Source: Roseovarius albus
GTDB taxonomy: Bacteria; Pseudomonadota; Alphaproteobacteria; Rhodobacterales; Rhodobacteraceae
Direction of reading: 5' to 3'
Assembly (NCBI RefSeq): GCF_900172335.1
Contig: NZ_FWFX01000003.1
Span: 186,001-250,000, forward strand
DNA length: 64,000 bases
Of this stretch, positions 25,092 to 33,526 are shown one piece after another. Every line of letters begins with the position of its first letter. Position 1 is the stretch's first letter. A program made the position numbers and the translations under genes. A model generated the notes under the pieces. That model made no database searches and was not told where the DNA came from. It saw only the letters and a list, made by a program, of their open reading frames with translations.

Positions 25092-25655
25092 ATGCGCTAT
25101 CAAATCAGTGGAAAACAGATCGATATCGGTGATGCGCTGCAGGTCCATGTCAAACAGGAACTCGGCTCCATAGTCGAAAAATATGCAGAACGCCCAACCG
25201 ACGCACATGTGATTTTCTCCAAAAGCGCTAGTGAATTCGTCTGTGAAACCATTGTTCACCTGTCAACAGGGTTGACGACCCAAGCCAAGGCTCACGCGCA
25301 TGACATCTATGCAGCATTCGATCAATGCTGTGACAAGATGGAGAAACAATTGCGTCGCTATAAGCGTCGCCTGAAGGATCACCACCGCGACCGTGAAGAA
25401 CCCGTTGCACAATTTGGCGCTTCCTCGTATATCCTCGCCTCTGAAAGCGAAGGACAGGACGCAGAACCCGACAGCCTGAAGCCAATCATCGTCGCCGAGA
25501 TGGAAACCAAGATCCCATCCTTGTCTGTCGGTGAAGCGGTGATGCAAATGGAGCTGGCCGGGGCACCGGTTCTGATCTTCCGTAACGAGGGAAAAGACGG
25601 GTTGAACGTCGTGTATCGCCGTGATGACGGTAATATCGGATGGATCGACCCGTAA
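25092..25655 (+). CDS. hpf: Ribosome hibernation-promoting factor, long form
   Basis: Binds the 30S decoding region and, through its C-terminal domain, pairs ribosomes into inactive 100S particles in stationary phase. 187 residues: an S30AE domain (MRYQISGKQIDIGDALQVHVKQEL, AHDIYAAFDQCCDKMEKQLRRYKRRLKDHH), a linker, and a C-terminal domain PSLSVGEAVMQMELAGAPVLIFRNEGKDGLNVVYRRDDGNIGWI. AAGGAG sits 6 bases before ATG 25092, deciding the start against 25056. ptsN follows after a 44-base gap with a small hairpin. Confidence 0.96.
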   Translation: MRYQISGKQIDIGDALQVHVKQELGSIVEKYAERPTDAHVIFSKSASEFVCETIVHLSTGLTTQAKAHAHDIYAAFDQCCDKMEKQLRRYKRRLKDHHRDREEPVAQFGASSYILASESEGQDAEPDSLKPIIVAEMETKIPSLSVGEAVMQMELAGAPVLIFRNEGKDGLNVVYRRDDGNIGWIDP

Positions 25656-25663
25656 GAGCAGTG

Positions 25664-25680
25664 AACGGTCGATGACCGTT
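25664..25680 (+). other. Intercistronic hairpin between hpf and ptsN
   Basis: AACGGTC, loop GAT, then GACCGTT: a 7-bp stem 8 bases after the hpf stop and before the ptsN ribosome-binding site. It has no T-run, so it may stabilise or process the mRNA rather than terminate it. Confidence 0.45.
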
Positions 25681-25699
25681 TCATCGGAGCGACATAACG

Positions 25700-26164
25700 A
25701 TGGATATTGAAACGATCCTAAAACCTGAAGCCGTTCGGGTCATCTCATCGGCTTCAAGCAAGAAACGTTTGTTGCATGAACTTGGGGGCATCGCCGAAAG
25801 CGTTTATGGCGTGCCTCAATCCACGGCGGTCGACGCCCTGTTGGAACGTGAAAGCCTTGGTCCAACAGGCGTAGGTAAAGGCGTGGCCCTGCCGCACGCC
25901 CGTTTGCATGGACTTGATCAAGTTGTGGGCGCGTTAGTTCTTCTGGAAAAGCCAATTGATTTCGATGCAGTTGATCGGCAGCCGATTGATCTGGCCTTCG
26001 CGCTCTATGCGCCGCATAATGCCGGGGTTGAACACCTCAAGGCGCTGGCACTGATTTCGCGGACTTTGCGCAGTGGGTCTGTTTGCACCAAATTGCGCGC
26101 CAATCTGGATCCGGCTACGCTTTATACCATCATCACCGAAGCGCAGACCGCACAGGCTGCCTGA
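25700..26164 (+). CDS. ptsN: Nitrogen-PTS enzyme IIA (PtsN)
   Basis: A regulatory phosphotransferase protein; it receives phosphate from NPr and modulates nitrogen, potassium and carbon functions by protein contact. 154 residues of the EIIA-fructose/mannitol fold. The phosphoacceptor is His66 in GKGVALPHARLHGL, and the family core LVLLEKPIDFDAVDRQPIDLAFALYAP is present. It follows hpf, as in most proteobacteria. Its 3' end is 3 bases from the convergent sulfotransferase gene. Confidence 0.95.
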   Translation: MDIETILKPEAVRVISSASSKKRLLHELGGIAESVYGVPQSTAVDALLERESLGPTGVGKGVALPHARLHGLDQVVGALVLLEKPIDFDAVDRQPIDLAFALYAPHNAGVEHLKALALISRTLRSGSVCTKLRANLDPATLYTIITEAQTAQAA

Positions 26165-26167
26165 AGA

Positions 26168-27595
26168 TTATTTCCAGCGATCAAACCCAAACATGACATA
26201 GTCTCGCTGATATACCATTTTGGCGAGGTTTTCGATTTCTTCATCGTAAATTTCGCTGAGCGCGTAGGGCTCATCGACACTTCGAATCGGGGCATAGGGC
26301 TGACGTCCATATCCTATCGCCTCTGACAGTGCGGGCAGCTCGGTCTCCAACTCCTCTTCATGATACACGCGATGCGGAATTGCAAAATTCGACATGCCTT
26401 GCAAGACAGCCGCCTGCGTCGCCCAGTGAGCATCGACCCTGATATCTGTTTGACCCGCAAGATTTGCCCTCAGAAACTTAAGAAAGGCCTTGAACGCCTC
26501 CTTGTGTGTTTTACGCCCGTAGTCAGGATGCGGAATTCGCCCCGGGATCTGGAGCTTATAAAAATTCCGCAATTTCTTTCTGATCATGCCGAAGTTATCC
26601 GGCCCGGTTGATAGAATCTTCGAACAAAACACCGCATGCGCACGCACGACAGGGTGCCGCAAAACAGAAAAACTGCGGTGCCCTACATTCTGCAATTTCC
26701 ACTGACGCAATTCCTTCGGGGGCAGCTTGCTCGGCAGGCAATCGGCGGTATATCCATCCAGATCAGCAAGCCAGCTGCACACTTGATCTTCGACCCCTGA
26801 GCGCACCGGCATATACATCAATGGGGCCTTCGCCGCCAAAACATACGACGGCACAGCTGGTGGTCGTCGAGGTTCGAAATTGGGTGTTCGGCTAAGACTA
26901 AAATAATCGAACTTTGCCAGCGCTTGCTTCATCTCGTCGTAATTGGAGACTTTATCCTCGAGTGGGCTCGGATTTTGCTTCTTCAGAGTATTGTCGAACT
27001 TTTCCAATCGTTCCGCTACACCCAGAAACTGCGTGAGACCATTAATGACATCGAGGTCTTGCAAATCTTCGTAAGACAAATAGTACGCCGTTTGCCCACT
27101 GGCTTGTAAGCTCTTGAGAAGCTTGAGTTGAAACGTCTGCAACTGAGTCAGATATTGTTCAAATTCGGCATCTTCAAAAGTCGCCTGTCCCTCTTTACGC
27201 CGTTTAACATTCGTCAACTTCCATTGCCCGGTTGATCTGGCAATCCCGAGCGACACGTAACTTTCCAACGGATTGCGCGTCAGGATAATTTTGGCACAGC
27301 GCGTGTCATTCAGAACAGTGCTAAGGATGCGAGGGTCATGGTCATTGAAGTATCTAAAGCCAGCCAGAACATCTGGTTGATCTTTGATCGCAGCCAGTAA
27401 CAAAAATGGATCAAGATCTCGACCTTCACGAGTAACGCCCAGCACTTCATCGCGATTTGGATAGCCAACAAAGCTCGGATTGAATGCCTCGCCATGGCAT
27501 TCGATGTCAGCAAAGCCATTCAAGTTGCTCTCCAGCAAATTGGAACCGGTTCGCATTTCTGCAAACACCACGAAATAATCAAAACGTTCAGACAT
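26168..27595 (-). CDS. Tandem two-domain sulfotransferase (NodH-like)
   Basis: 475 residues. Residues 1-220 form a Stf0/NodH-like PAPS sulfotransferase domain: 5'-phosphosulfate loop FAEMRTGSNLLESNLN, and 3'-phosphate segment KIILTRNPLESYVSLGIARSTG. Residues about 245-475 look like a second sulfotransferase fold: APLMYMPVRSGVEDQVCSWL in place of the usual PKTAGTS loop, then HRSFSVLRHPVVRAHAVFCSKIL. It probably transfers sulfate from PAPS to a sugar. It is last in a galU-galE-GT-GT-GT14 series, 5 bases after the branching glycosyltransferase. The second domain has Arg where Lys is normal, so it may be a variant or inactive partner (inference). Confidence 0.8.
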   Translation of the reverse strand: MSERFDYFVVFAEMRTGSNLLESNLNGFADIECHGEAFNPSFVGYPNRDEVLGVTREGRDLDPFLLLAAIKDQPDVLAGFRYFNDHDPRILSTVLNDTRCAKIILTRNPLESYVSLGIARSTGQWKLTNVKRRKEGQATFEDAEFEQYLTQLQTFQLKLLKSLQASGQTAYYLSYEDLQDLDVINGLTQFLGVAERLEKFDNTLKKQNPSPLEDKVSNYDEMKQALAKFDYFSLSRTPNFEPRRPPAVPSYVLAAKAPLMYMPVRSGVEDQVCSWLADLDGYTADCLPSKLPPKELRQWKLQNVGHRSFSVLRHPVVRAHAVFCSKILSTGPDNFGMIRKKLRNFYKLQIPGRIPHPDYGRKTHKEAFKAFLKFLRANLAGQTDIRVDAHWATQAAVLQGMSNFAIPHRVYHEEELETELPALSEAIGYGRQPYAPIRSVDEPYALSEIYDEEIENLAKMVYQRDYVMFGFDRWK

Positions 27596-27600
27596 ATGCG

Positions 27601-29298
27601 CTACTGCACCAAATAGGGCTTGGGTTTTGGTTTTTGTGGTTCAGCCGTATCATGGATCACCGGAAAATTTCCCATCAGATAGGGATGCATGCCCTGATTT
27701 CTCAAGTTTTGCAGAAATTGACCGAACCCGGTCAAATCCACCATTTTCGGAACCTCCGCCAAACCGCTTCCTTCACGGGCCACTTCTTCAATGATCCCTT
27801 GCAGAGGTTCCATCGGAGCTTCAATGAACTCTGCCATATTCCAAATTTTCACCTGAGCTTTAGTCCACTGCGATTTTAGAATTTCCAGATGCTTGCTTTC
27901 GATTTGCTGCAAACGCGCGGCTTCACGGCGGACCTCGACAAAACTTGCACTGGATTTGAAAAGCGGCACAGCCCAAGCACCCGCGATCACTGAAATCCGC
28001 GCATTGATATCCTTGGAGATATCCCATTCAATTTCTTTTATGACGTCCCGTGGTCCGAGCTGAAAACACTGACGCTCTCCACGGGTATTCCACAGCAGGT
28101 TAGCTAAAAACGCCCGCGGATTATAATTTCGCAAAGCGGCACTATCACTCAGAGCGCCGCTAATAACAGGCAACCCATCTGCAAACTCAGCTTTTTCCTG
28201 TGCAAACAAATGCCCATGAACACGTGCCCCCGTTTGCTTGGCCAACCACGTTTCAAAATCCTCAAATAAGTCTGAAAAACCTTCAAAGACAGAATACGGC
28301 GCGCAGGTTAGGCCGTTTTCTCGACCCGCTACAGGAAACCGGCTCTGCATATAGAGTCCAGAACGCCCGTGCACCCGTCTGTCCACAGCTTTGGAAAATA
28401 TCCTGTCAATTTTCCCGGGGTTTGGCTCCCGCCGTTGCGCATTGCCGTCTCCCGCATTTAGAAAAGCCTCGTACAGCCGGTCAGCATAGGGCCAGATTTT
28501 ACGCGCCACAAAGCAATCTGAGCGGCGAAGTAACTGCAGGTGGTCATCATAAAAGATGTGGGGCTTACCTTGATAATCGAACTTCGACAATGTGAGAGAC
28601 CGGCTCTCCACCCTTGTGGAAAAAAGCCGCACCAAAGTTTGAAAATAACTTTCATCCGGAATCCAGACCCGCCGGAAATAGGCATCATAGATAGGTCGAT
28701 CAGGGTCTTGCAATATTGACGTCAAGGTGTTGCGCGTGAGGCACCACCATTGGCTTCCCATATGCGGCACAATTCCATTCGGGATTTTGCGCTCATACCC
28801 AACAAGCCTCTGTAGCTTAACGCATTTATCAAAAAGAAACCGATTCTTGCGCCAAGAGAACGGAAACCTCAACGTGAACCGTTCCTCGTCTAGCCCCCCC
28901 ATCGTCCACGGTACATCCGCCGTTGTGACCGATTCAATGAAATCCGTCTTTGGATGGGCAGCCAGGTAATCTTGCAACTCTTGTACCGGGCGCAACGGCA
29001 TGCAGGACCCCGATGCCGTAAACACGTGACCGACGTGTGGAAATTCGTCCAGCATAATTTGCGCCGCATCCTGCGTTGCCGCAACAAGACCCCACGTCCC
29101 CCATTCACACCGGTGCCTTTTGGAAAAGCGAACATCTGGCAAATCTGACAAAGATTCAACAAAGCCATTGTAGGTTTTGTTATGCACATTTTGATCCACA
29201 TGGAGGACCAGCGGGCAGCCAGCCTTGGACCAATGCCGCGCCACCTGTTCGGCCCGATCAAAGGCGGTATGGACCAACATGACAATCCCAACGTTCAT
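27601..29298 (-). CDS. Branching beta-1,6-N-acetylglucosaminyltransferase-like (GT14) with C-terminal extension
   Basis: 565 residues. The first 270 match the core-2/I-branching enzyme fold of GT14: VGIVMLVHTAFDRAEQVARHW, VLHVDQNVHNKTY, KRHRCEWGTWGLVAATQDAAQ, FTASGSCMPLRPVQEL, FIESV, GSQWWCLTRNTL and WIPDESYFQTLVR. The remaining 300 residues form an uncharacterised region known in this alphaproteobacterial group as DUF5927/DUF5928. It probably adds a branch sugar (GlcNAc or xylose) to a surface glycan in the cytoplasm. It starts 19 bases after a GT2-like gene and ends 5 bases before the sulfotransferase, indicating one operon. Confidence 0.85.
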   Translation of the reverse strand: MNVGIVMLVHTAFDRAEQVARHWSKAGCPLVLHVDQNVHNKTYNGFVESLSDLPDVRFSKRHRCEWGTWGLVAATQDAAQIMLDEFPHVGHVFTASGSCMPLRPVQELQDYLAAHPKTDFIESVTTADVPWTMGGLDEERFTLRFPFSWRKNRFLFDKCVKLQRLVGYERKIPNGIVPHMGSQWWCLTRNTLTSILQDPDRPIYDAYFRRVWIPDESYFQTLVRLFSTRVESRSLTLSKFDYQGKPHIFYDDHLQLLRRSDCFVARKIWPYADRLYEAFLNAGDGNAQRREPNPGKIDRIFSKAVDRRVHGRSGLYMQSRFPVAGRENGLTCAPYSVFEGFSDLFEDFETWLAKQTGARVHGHLFAQEKAEFADGLPVISGALSDSAALRNYNPRAFLANLLWNTRGERQCFQLGPRDVIKEIEWDISKDINARISVIAGAWAVPLFKSSASFVEVRREAARLQQIESKHLEILKSQWTKAQVKIWNMAEFIEAPMEPLQGIIEEVAREGSGLAEVPKMVDLTGFGQFLQNLRNQGMHPYLMGNFPVIHDTAEPQKPKPKPYLVQ

Positions 29299-29317
29299 GT
29301 CGTTTAATATCCTCCGC

Positions 29318-30328
29318 TCACGCCCAGTTTCCTTTGGACATCAGGCCTAAAATTTCCAACTGTCGCCAGTTTATATATTTTTCTGACCAATTGCACCAAA
29401 GCTCGGGATTTTCCTGAACGCTTTGCGCGTAAGCCTTGTATTCACTACTCTGTGCATAGTGCTGTTTGCGCTTTAGTTCCTCTGCAGCCTTTGACGTAAA
29501 AGTATCAAGAAACTTCACATGCAAAAGCGCGCCGCTAGCCTTTTCGCCTCCCCATTCATCATAAGTCAGATTCAGGCCACGAGGCAGCAGCATATGGGTT
29601 GAGCTAACATAAGCATATTTTCGGTCCCATTTAACCAGTGGGATTTTGTTCAGCGCCGGTGCTTTTTTCGGTTGGTCCGGGAAAAACACGCGCGCTCGCG
29701 CCCCTCCTTGTATCCAAAGATTCCCGTACTGATTGTTCTTTGAGATGGTATAGTTTCCAGGATCAAACCAAGAGGCAATCTCGATCGGGTCCTGACCTGC
29801 CCGATATTGCACCTGATCAATCCGACCTTTGGGATACATGTCCAGCAACATGGCTCCAAAAGATCGCACTTGCGAGACATCCAGCCAGTCAGTCAACGCC
29901 CGGATCGACCGCGTGTCACAAAACGGATAAACAAACAGTTCATCCGGGTCGACCACAAGCGTCCAATGCCCATGCCCGTACTTTCGCTGCAGCCAGTTCA
30001 ACCAATCCACACCGAAACGCGATTTCAGGTAACTGGCCTTAGTTGTCCAGAGTGAGACATCTTCCTGCTCAGCCAGATACTCGCGGCTGCCATCCTCGCT
30101 TCCATTGTCGACGATCAAAAAATGCGCGACTCCCCGATCGCGATAATATTCTAAGAAGTATGGCAATCGCACCTTCTCATCACGCAATGTTGAAAAAAGT
30201 AAGATATCTAAAGATCGGATTTTTTTTGTGCGGTTGGTAACAGATTTCAACTCAAAATGTTTGCGCCAGGACCGGGCCTGAAACCGTTTGCGCCGCAGCC
30301 GCATCCGATATGATTGCGCAATACTCAA
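29318..30328 (-). CDS. GT2-like glycosyltransferase (Glyco_tranf_2_4), copy B
   Basis: 336 residues with a GT-A fold: ILLFSTLRDEKVRLPYFLEYYRDRGVAHFLIVDNGSEDGSREYL, then the metal-binding motif TLVVDPDELFVYP (DxD-like), and a C-terminal acceptor part ending WRQLEILGLMSKGNW. Very basic N-terminus (RMRLRRKRFQARSWRKHF). It is a clear paralogue of the next gene upstream (30410-31471): both end in LEx-LGLMSKGNW and share the same motif spacing, so they arose by duplication. The sugar donor is unknown. It is part of the galU-to-sulfotransferase series. Confidence 0.85.
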   Translation of the reverse strand: MSIAQSYRMRLRRKRFQARSWRKHFELKSVTNRTKKIRSLDILLFSTLRDEKVRLPYFLEYYRDRGVAHFLIVDNGSEDGSREYLAEQEDVSLWTTKASYLKSRFGVDWLNWLQRKYGHGHWTLVVDPDELFVYPFCDTRSIRALTDWLDVSQVRSFGAMLLDMYPKGRIDQVQYRAGQDPIEIASWFDPGNYTISKNNQYGNLWIQGGARARVFFPDQPKKAPALNKIPLVKWDRKYAYVSSTHMLLPRGLNLTYDEWGGEKASGALLHVKFLDTFTSKAAEELKRKQHYAQSSEYKAYAQSVQENPELWCNWSEKYINWRQLEILGLMSKGNWA

Positions 30329-30409
30329 CTTCTGTTCCTATCCATGCCGGGCGTCATGCCAATACCGTTATGCAACAGCGTGAAATCACTTTGTTGCGAA
30401 GCACTTCAC

Positions 30410-31471
30410 TCATATCCAGTTTCCCTTAGACATCAAGCCCATCGCCTCCAATTGACGCCAACCCCGATACCGTGCGGACGAAGCGCACCATAGGTCCGGA
30501 TCGCGTATCAGAGTATCATAGTAGGCATCATAAAGAACGCTGTTTGCAAAGTGCTCCTGGCGGCATTTTTCCTCTTCTGATTTCTGCACAACAACGTTGA
30601 GAAACTTGGTGTGCAACAATGCACCCGAGATCATCTCACCGCCCTGCATGTCGTAGACATGGTTCAAGCGGCGCGGCAGTATCGAATGCGATGAACTGAC
30701 ATAGGCATACCGTCGGTTCCATTTCACCAATGGCACCTTGCCCATCGTAGGCGCACGCCTTGGGCGATCCGCGAAAAAGCATCGCGCCCGAACGCCGCCT
30801 TGGATCCACAAATTTTCCAGATCCTGTTTTTGGCTGATCATGTAATTTCCGGCATCGAACCAGCACAGGTTGGCAAAGGGATCATCTCCTGCTTCGTATA
30901 GATGCTCCGATAATCGCCCCTTGGGATACATATCCAGCATCAAGGTTCCAAAAGACTGTCGTCCATGCCCCTCTAACCAGTTGACTAACGCAGGCAATGG
31001 TCGCGTATCGTGGTGCGGATAGATCAAAATTTCATCTGCATCCACCGTCAGGCACCAATGTTTGTGAGCGTATTTCATCTGCAGATAAGTCAGCCAGTCC
31101 ATGCCAAAGCGTGACAGTCGATAACTGTGCGAAGTTCGCCAAAGCGAAACGTCCTGCTGCTGCTCAAGCAACGCCCGTGTGCCATCCGTACTATCGTTTT
31201 CAATGATTACAAAATGCCCCACCCCCAGTTTCCGGTAGTGATCCAGAAAATAGGGCAATCGCACTGCCTCGTTGCGTACGGTCGCGAACAGAAGAATATC
31301 TTCTGGCTGGACTTGTTTCATTCGGTTCATGACTTCCGTCAATTGATGCCGCTTACGCAAGGCGCGCAACAGAAGCCGTCGTCGCTTCCACCGCAACCGA
31401 TACGCCATCACCGCACGTTTCAAGCCAGACTGCCCATTGCTCATGGCATCAGCTTTGTTGTTATATTTCAT
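30410..31471 (-). CDS. GT2-like glycosyltransferase (Glyco_tranf_2_4), copy A
   Basis: 353 residues. Motifs are ILLFATVRNEAVRLPYFLDHYRKLGVGHFVIIENDSTDGTRALL, CLTVDADEILIYP (metal site) and LDMYPKGRLSEHLYEAGDDPF; the end is LEAMGLMSKGNW. It is a paralogue of the gene at 29318. The start is uncertain: ATG 31471 overlaps the galE end by 11 bases, ATG 31444 does not, and neither has a good ribosome-binding site. Overlap with galE suggests translational coupling. It is likely to elongate a surface glycan using a UDP-sugar made by galU/galE (inference). Confidence 0.84.
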   Translation of the reverse strand: MKYNNKADAMSNGQSGLKRAVMAYRLRWKRRRLLLRALRKRHQLTEVMNRMKQVQPEDILLFATVRNEAVRLPYFLDHYRKLGVGHFVIIENDSTDGTRALLEQQQDVSLWRTSHSYRLSRFGMDWLTYLQMKYAHKHWCLTVDADEILIYPHHDTRPLPALVNWLEGHGRQSFGTLMLDMYPKGRLSEHLYEAGDDPFANLCWFDAGNYMISQKQDLENLWIQGGVRARCFFADRPRRAPTMGKVPLVKWNRRYAYVSSSHSILPRRLNHVYDMQGGEMISGALLHTKFLNVVVQKSEEEKCRQEHFANSVLYDAYYDTLIRDPDLWCASSARYRGWRQLEAMGLMSKGNWI

Positions 31472-32444
31472 AATGTCCAGATTGGTGCCAACGCCACGCG
31501 TCCGAGACCATGGTTTTCAGATCAGATCTTTGCGGTGTCCATCCCAGCTCGACCTTGGCACGCAACGACCCAGACACCAATTTGGTACAATCACCCGGGC
31601 GCCGCGGTCCTTCCGTAATCGGCACCGGCCGATTGCTGACAGTTTGCGAATGTTCAATCACTTCGCGCACCGAGAATCCGTGCCCTGTTCCCAGATTGAA
31701 CGCCCGGCTACCCTTACCTTCTTCGAGCCATTCCATACCTAAAATATGTCCCTCAACCAGGTCCATGACATGCACATAATCTCGGATGCAGGTCCCATCT
31801 GGGGTATCATAGTCGGTACCATGAATTGTTAACGTATCTCGGCGGCCATCCACGGCGTCCAAAATTAACGGAATGAGATGCGTCTCAGGCTGGTGAAATT
31901 CTCCGACTTCCGCTTCGGGGTCGGCACCTGCCACATTGAAATAACGGAACACAACATGTTGCAGCCCATTCGACGCCTCAAAGTCACGCAGGATTTCCTC
32001 AACAGCTTTTTTTGACCCACTATAGGCGTTGATTGGCTGCTGGGCGCTGTCCTCATCAAGCACCACGTTGTCCTGATCACCATAGACGGCACATGTCGAA
32101 GAAAAGACAAACTTTAAGCAGCCAGCGGCGACTGCTGCCTCGATCAAATTCAAGGATCCTAAAACGTTGTTGCGCCAATACAAGCCAGGCAACTGCAAGC
32201 TTTCGCCAACCTGAGTCAGCGCGGCAAAATGCATAACTGCCACCGGCTGATATGCGGCAAACACTGCATCCAATTTTGCACGGTCCTGCAAGTCGCCTTT
32301 CTCAAAAGGGCCAAATTTGACGGCCTCTTCCCAGCCGGTGCTTAAATTATCAAAGGTCACAGGTGTATAGCCTGCAGCCTTCAATGCTTTGCATGCATGG
32401 GATCCGATGTATCCAGCACCACCGGTAACCAGAATATTTGGCAC
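31461..32444 (-). CDS. galE: UDP-glucose 4-epimerase
   Basis: Interconverts UDP-glucose and UDP-galactose. 327 residues: NAD-binding VTGGAGYIGSHACKALKAAG, the substrate/catalytic region FSSTCAVYG and the Y-x3-K motif INAYSGSKKAVEEIL. Further typical blocks are RYFNVAGADPEAEVGE and GTCIRDYVHVMDLVEGH. The ATG is 17 bases after the galU stop. With galU upstream it can turn glucose-1-phosphate into UDP-galactose for the following glycosyltransferases. Confidence 0.96.
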   Translation of the reverse strand: MPNILVTGGAGYIGSHACKALKAAGYTPVTFDNLSTGWEEAVKFGPFEKGDLQDRAKLDAVFAAYQPVAVMHFAALTQVGESLQLPGLYWRNNVLGSLNLIEAAVAAGCLKFVFSSTCAVYGDQDNVVLDEDSAQQPINAYSGSKKAVEEILRDFEASNGLQHVVFRYFNVAGADPEAEVGEFHQPETHLIPLILDAVDGRRDTLTIHGTDYDTPDGTCIRDYVHVMDLVEGHILGMEWLEEGKGSRAFNLGTGHGFSVREVIEHSQTVSNRPVPITEGPRRPGDCTKLVSGSLRAKVELGWTPQRSDLKTMVSDAWRWHQSGHYEI

Positions 32445-32461
32445 CCTGCCCCCCGGGTTGA

Positions 32462-33358
32462 TTATTGCGCAGCTTTTTGTGCGTAGACCGTATCGTTCAA
32501 GAAGTTCATCAGATCTTCCCGCAACTCATCGCGAGCGAGCGCAAAGGCCACGGTGGCCTGCAAAAAGCCCGCTTTGGATCCGCAATCGAACCGCTGGCCC
32601 GAAAAACGAAATCCGTAAACTTCCTCACCCGCTTCCTCGCGCGCATCTGCAATCGCATCAGTTAGCTGGATTTCGCCGCCTGCACCGGCTTTTTTCTTGT
32701 TGAGCTTCTGCAAAACGGTCGGGGTCAAGATATAGCGCCCAATGACGGCCAGATTGGATGGCGCCTCACCGCGAGCTGGTTTTTCAACCATCCCTTTAGT
32801 TGACACGATCTGCCCCATATCTTCTTTGATATCCAGCACGCCATAAGCTGACGCCTTGTCTTCAGGCACCTCCATCGCGGCCACGATGTTGCTTTGCGTT
32901 TCCTCAAACGCTTCAACCATCTGGGCAAGGCAAGGCTTGTCGGCTGCAATTACGTCATCCGGCAAAATGACCGCAAAAGGTTCATTCGCGATTAGACGTC
33001 GCGCGCACCAGACCGCATGTCCCAGACCGAGTGGCTTATGCTGTCGCATATAGGCCACTTCACCACTATCCATATTGGTATTGCGCAAAATATCCAGAAG
33101 CTCATCTTTGCCCTTGCGGCGCAGCTCTTGCTCCAACTGTGGGGCGTTGTCAAAATAATCCTCAAGCGCCCCTTTGCCCCGCGAAGTCACAAAGATAAAT
33201 TCCTTAATCCCAGCGGCCCGCGCCTCATCAATCGCGTATTGCACCAAAGGGCGATCAACCAATGTCATGATCTCTTTTGGAACGGATTTAGTGGCGGGCA
33301 AAAACCGGGTTCCCAATCCTGCAACCGGAAAGATCGCTTTTGTAACCTTGCTACGCAT
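32462..33358 (-). CDS. galU: UTP-glucose-1-phosphate uridylyltransferase
   Basis: Makes UDP-glucose. 298 residues: VTKAIFPVAGLGTRFLPATKSVPKEIMTLVDRPLVQYAIDEA, then EFIFVTSRGKGALEDYFD, LGLGHAVWCARRLI, FAVILPDDVI and GRYILTPTVL, all standard GalU blocks. GGAGG sits 5 bases before the ATG. It is the first gene of a minus-strand series running through galE, two GTs, a branching GT and a sulfotransferase. The 168-base upstream gap holds two palindromes and is probably the operon promoter. Confidence 0.97.
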   Translation of the reverse strand: MRSKVTKAIFPVAGLGTRFLPATKSVPKEIMTLVDRPLVQYAIDEARAAGIKEFIFVTSRGKGALEDYFDNAPQLEQELRRKGKDELLDILRNTNMDSGEVAYMRQHKPLGLGHAVWCARRLIANEPFAVILPDDVIAADKPCLAQMVEAFEETQSNIVAAMEVPEDKASAYGVLDIKEDMGQIVSTKGMVEKPARGEAPSNLAVIGRYILTPTVLQKLNKKKAGAGGEIQLTDAIADAREEAGEEVYGFRFSGQRFDCGSKAGFLQATVAFALARDELREDLMNFLNDTVYAQKAAQ

Positions 33359-33436
33359 GAGGCCTCCTGAAATTCTCTGTCAGTCACTGTCTACCAAGTG
33401 ATTTTGGCAAATGCATGGGCGTATGATGACAAATCA

Positions 33437-33467
33437 ACGTTATCATAACGTAATATTTTCAATATTA
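33437..33467. promoter_or_regulatory. Two abutting palindromes upstream of galU
   Basis: ACGTTAT-C-ATAACGT (33437-33451) and TAATATT-TTC-AATATTA (33451-33467) share one base. Both have perfect 7-bp arms. They lie about 80-110 bases before the galU start in an AT-rich gap, where an operator or promoter region is expected. Confidence 0.5.
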
Positions 33468-33526
33468 GTATGGTGGTATTCCTCACCATATCACGGGGAA
33501 AATATAGCACAATAAACGCATAAGCG

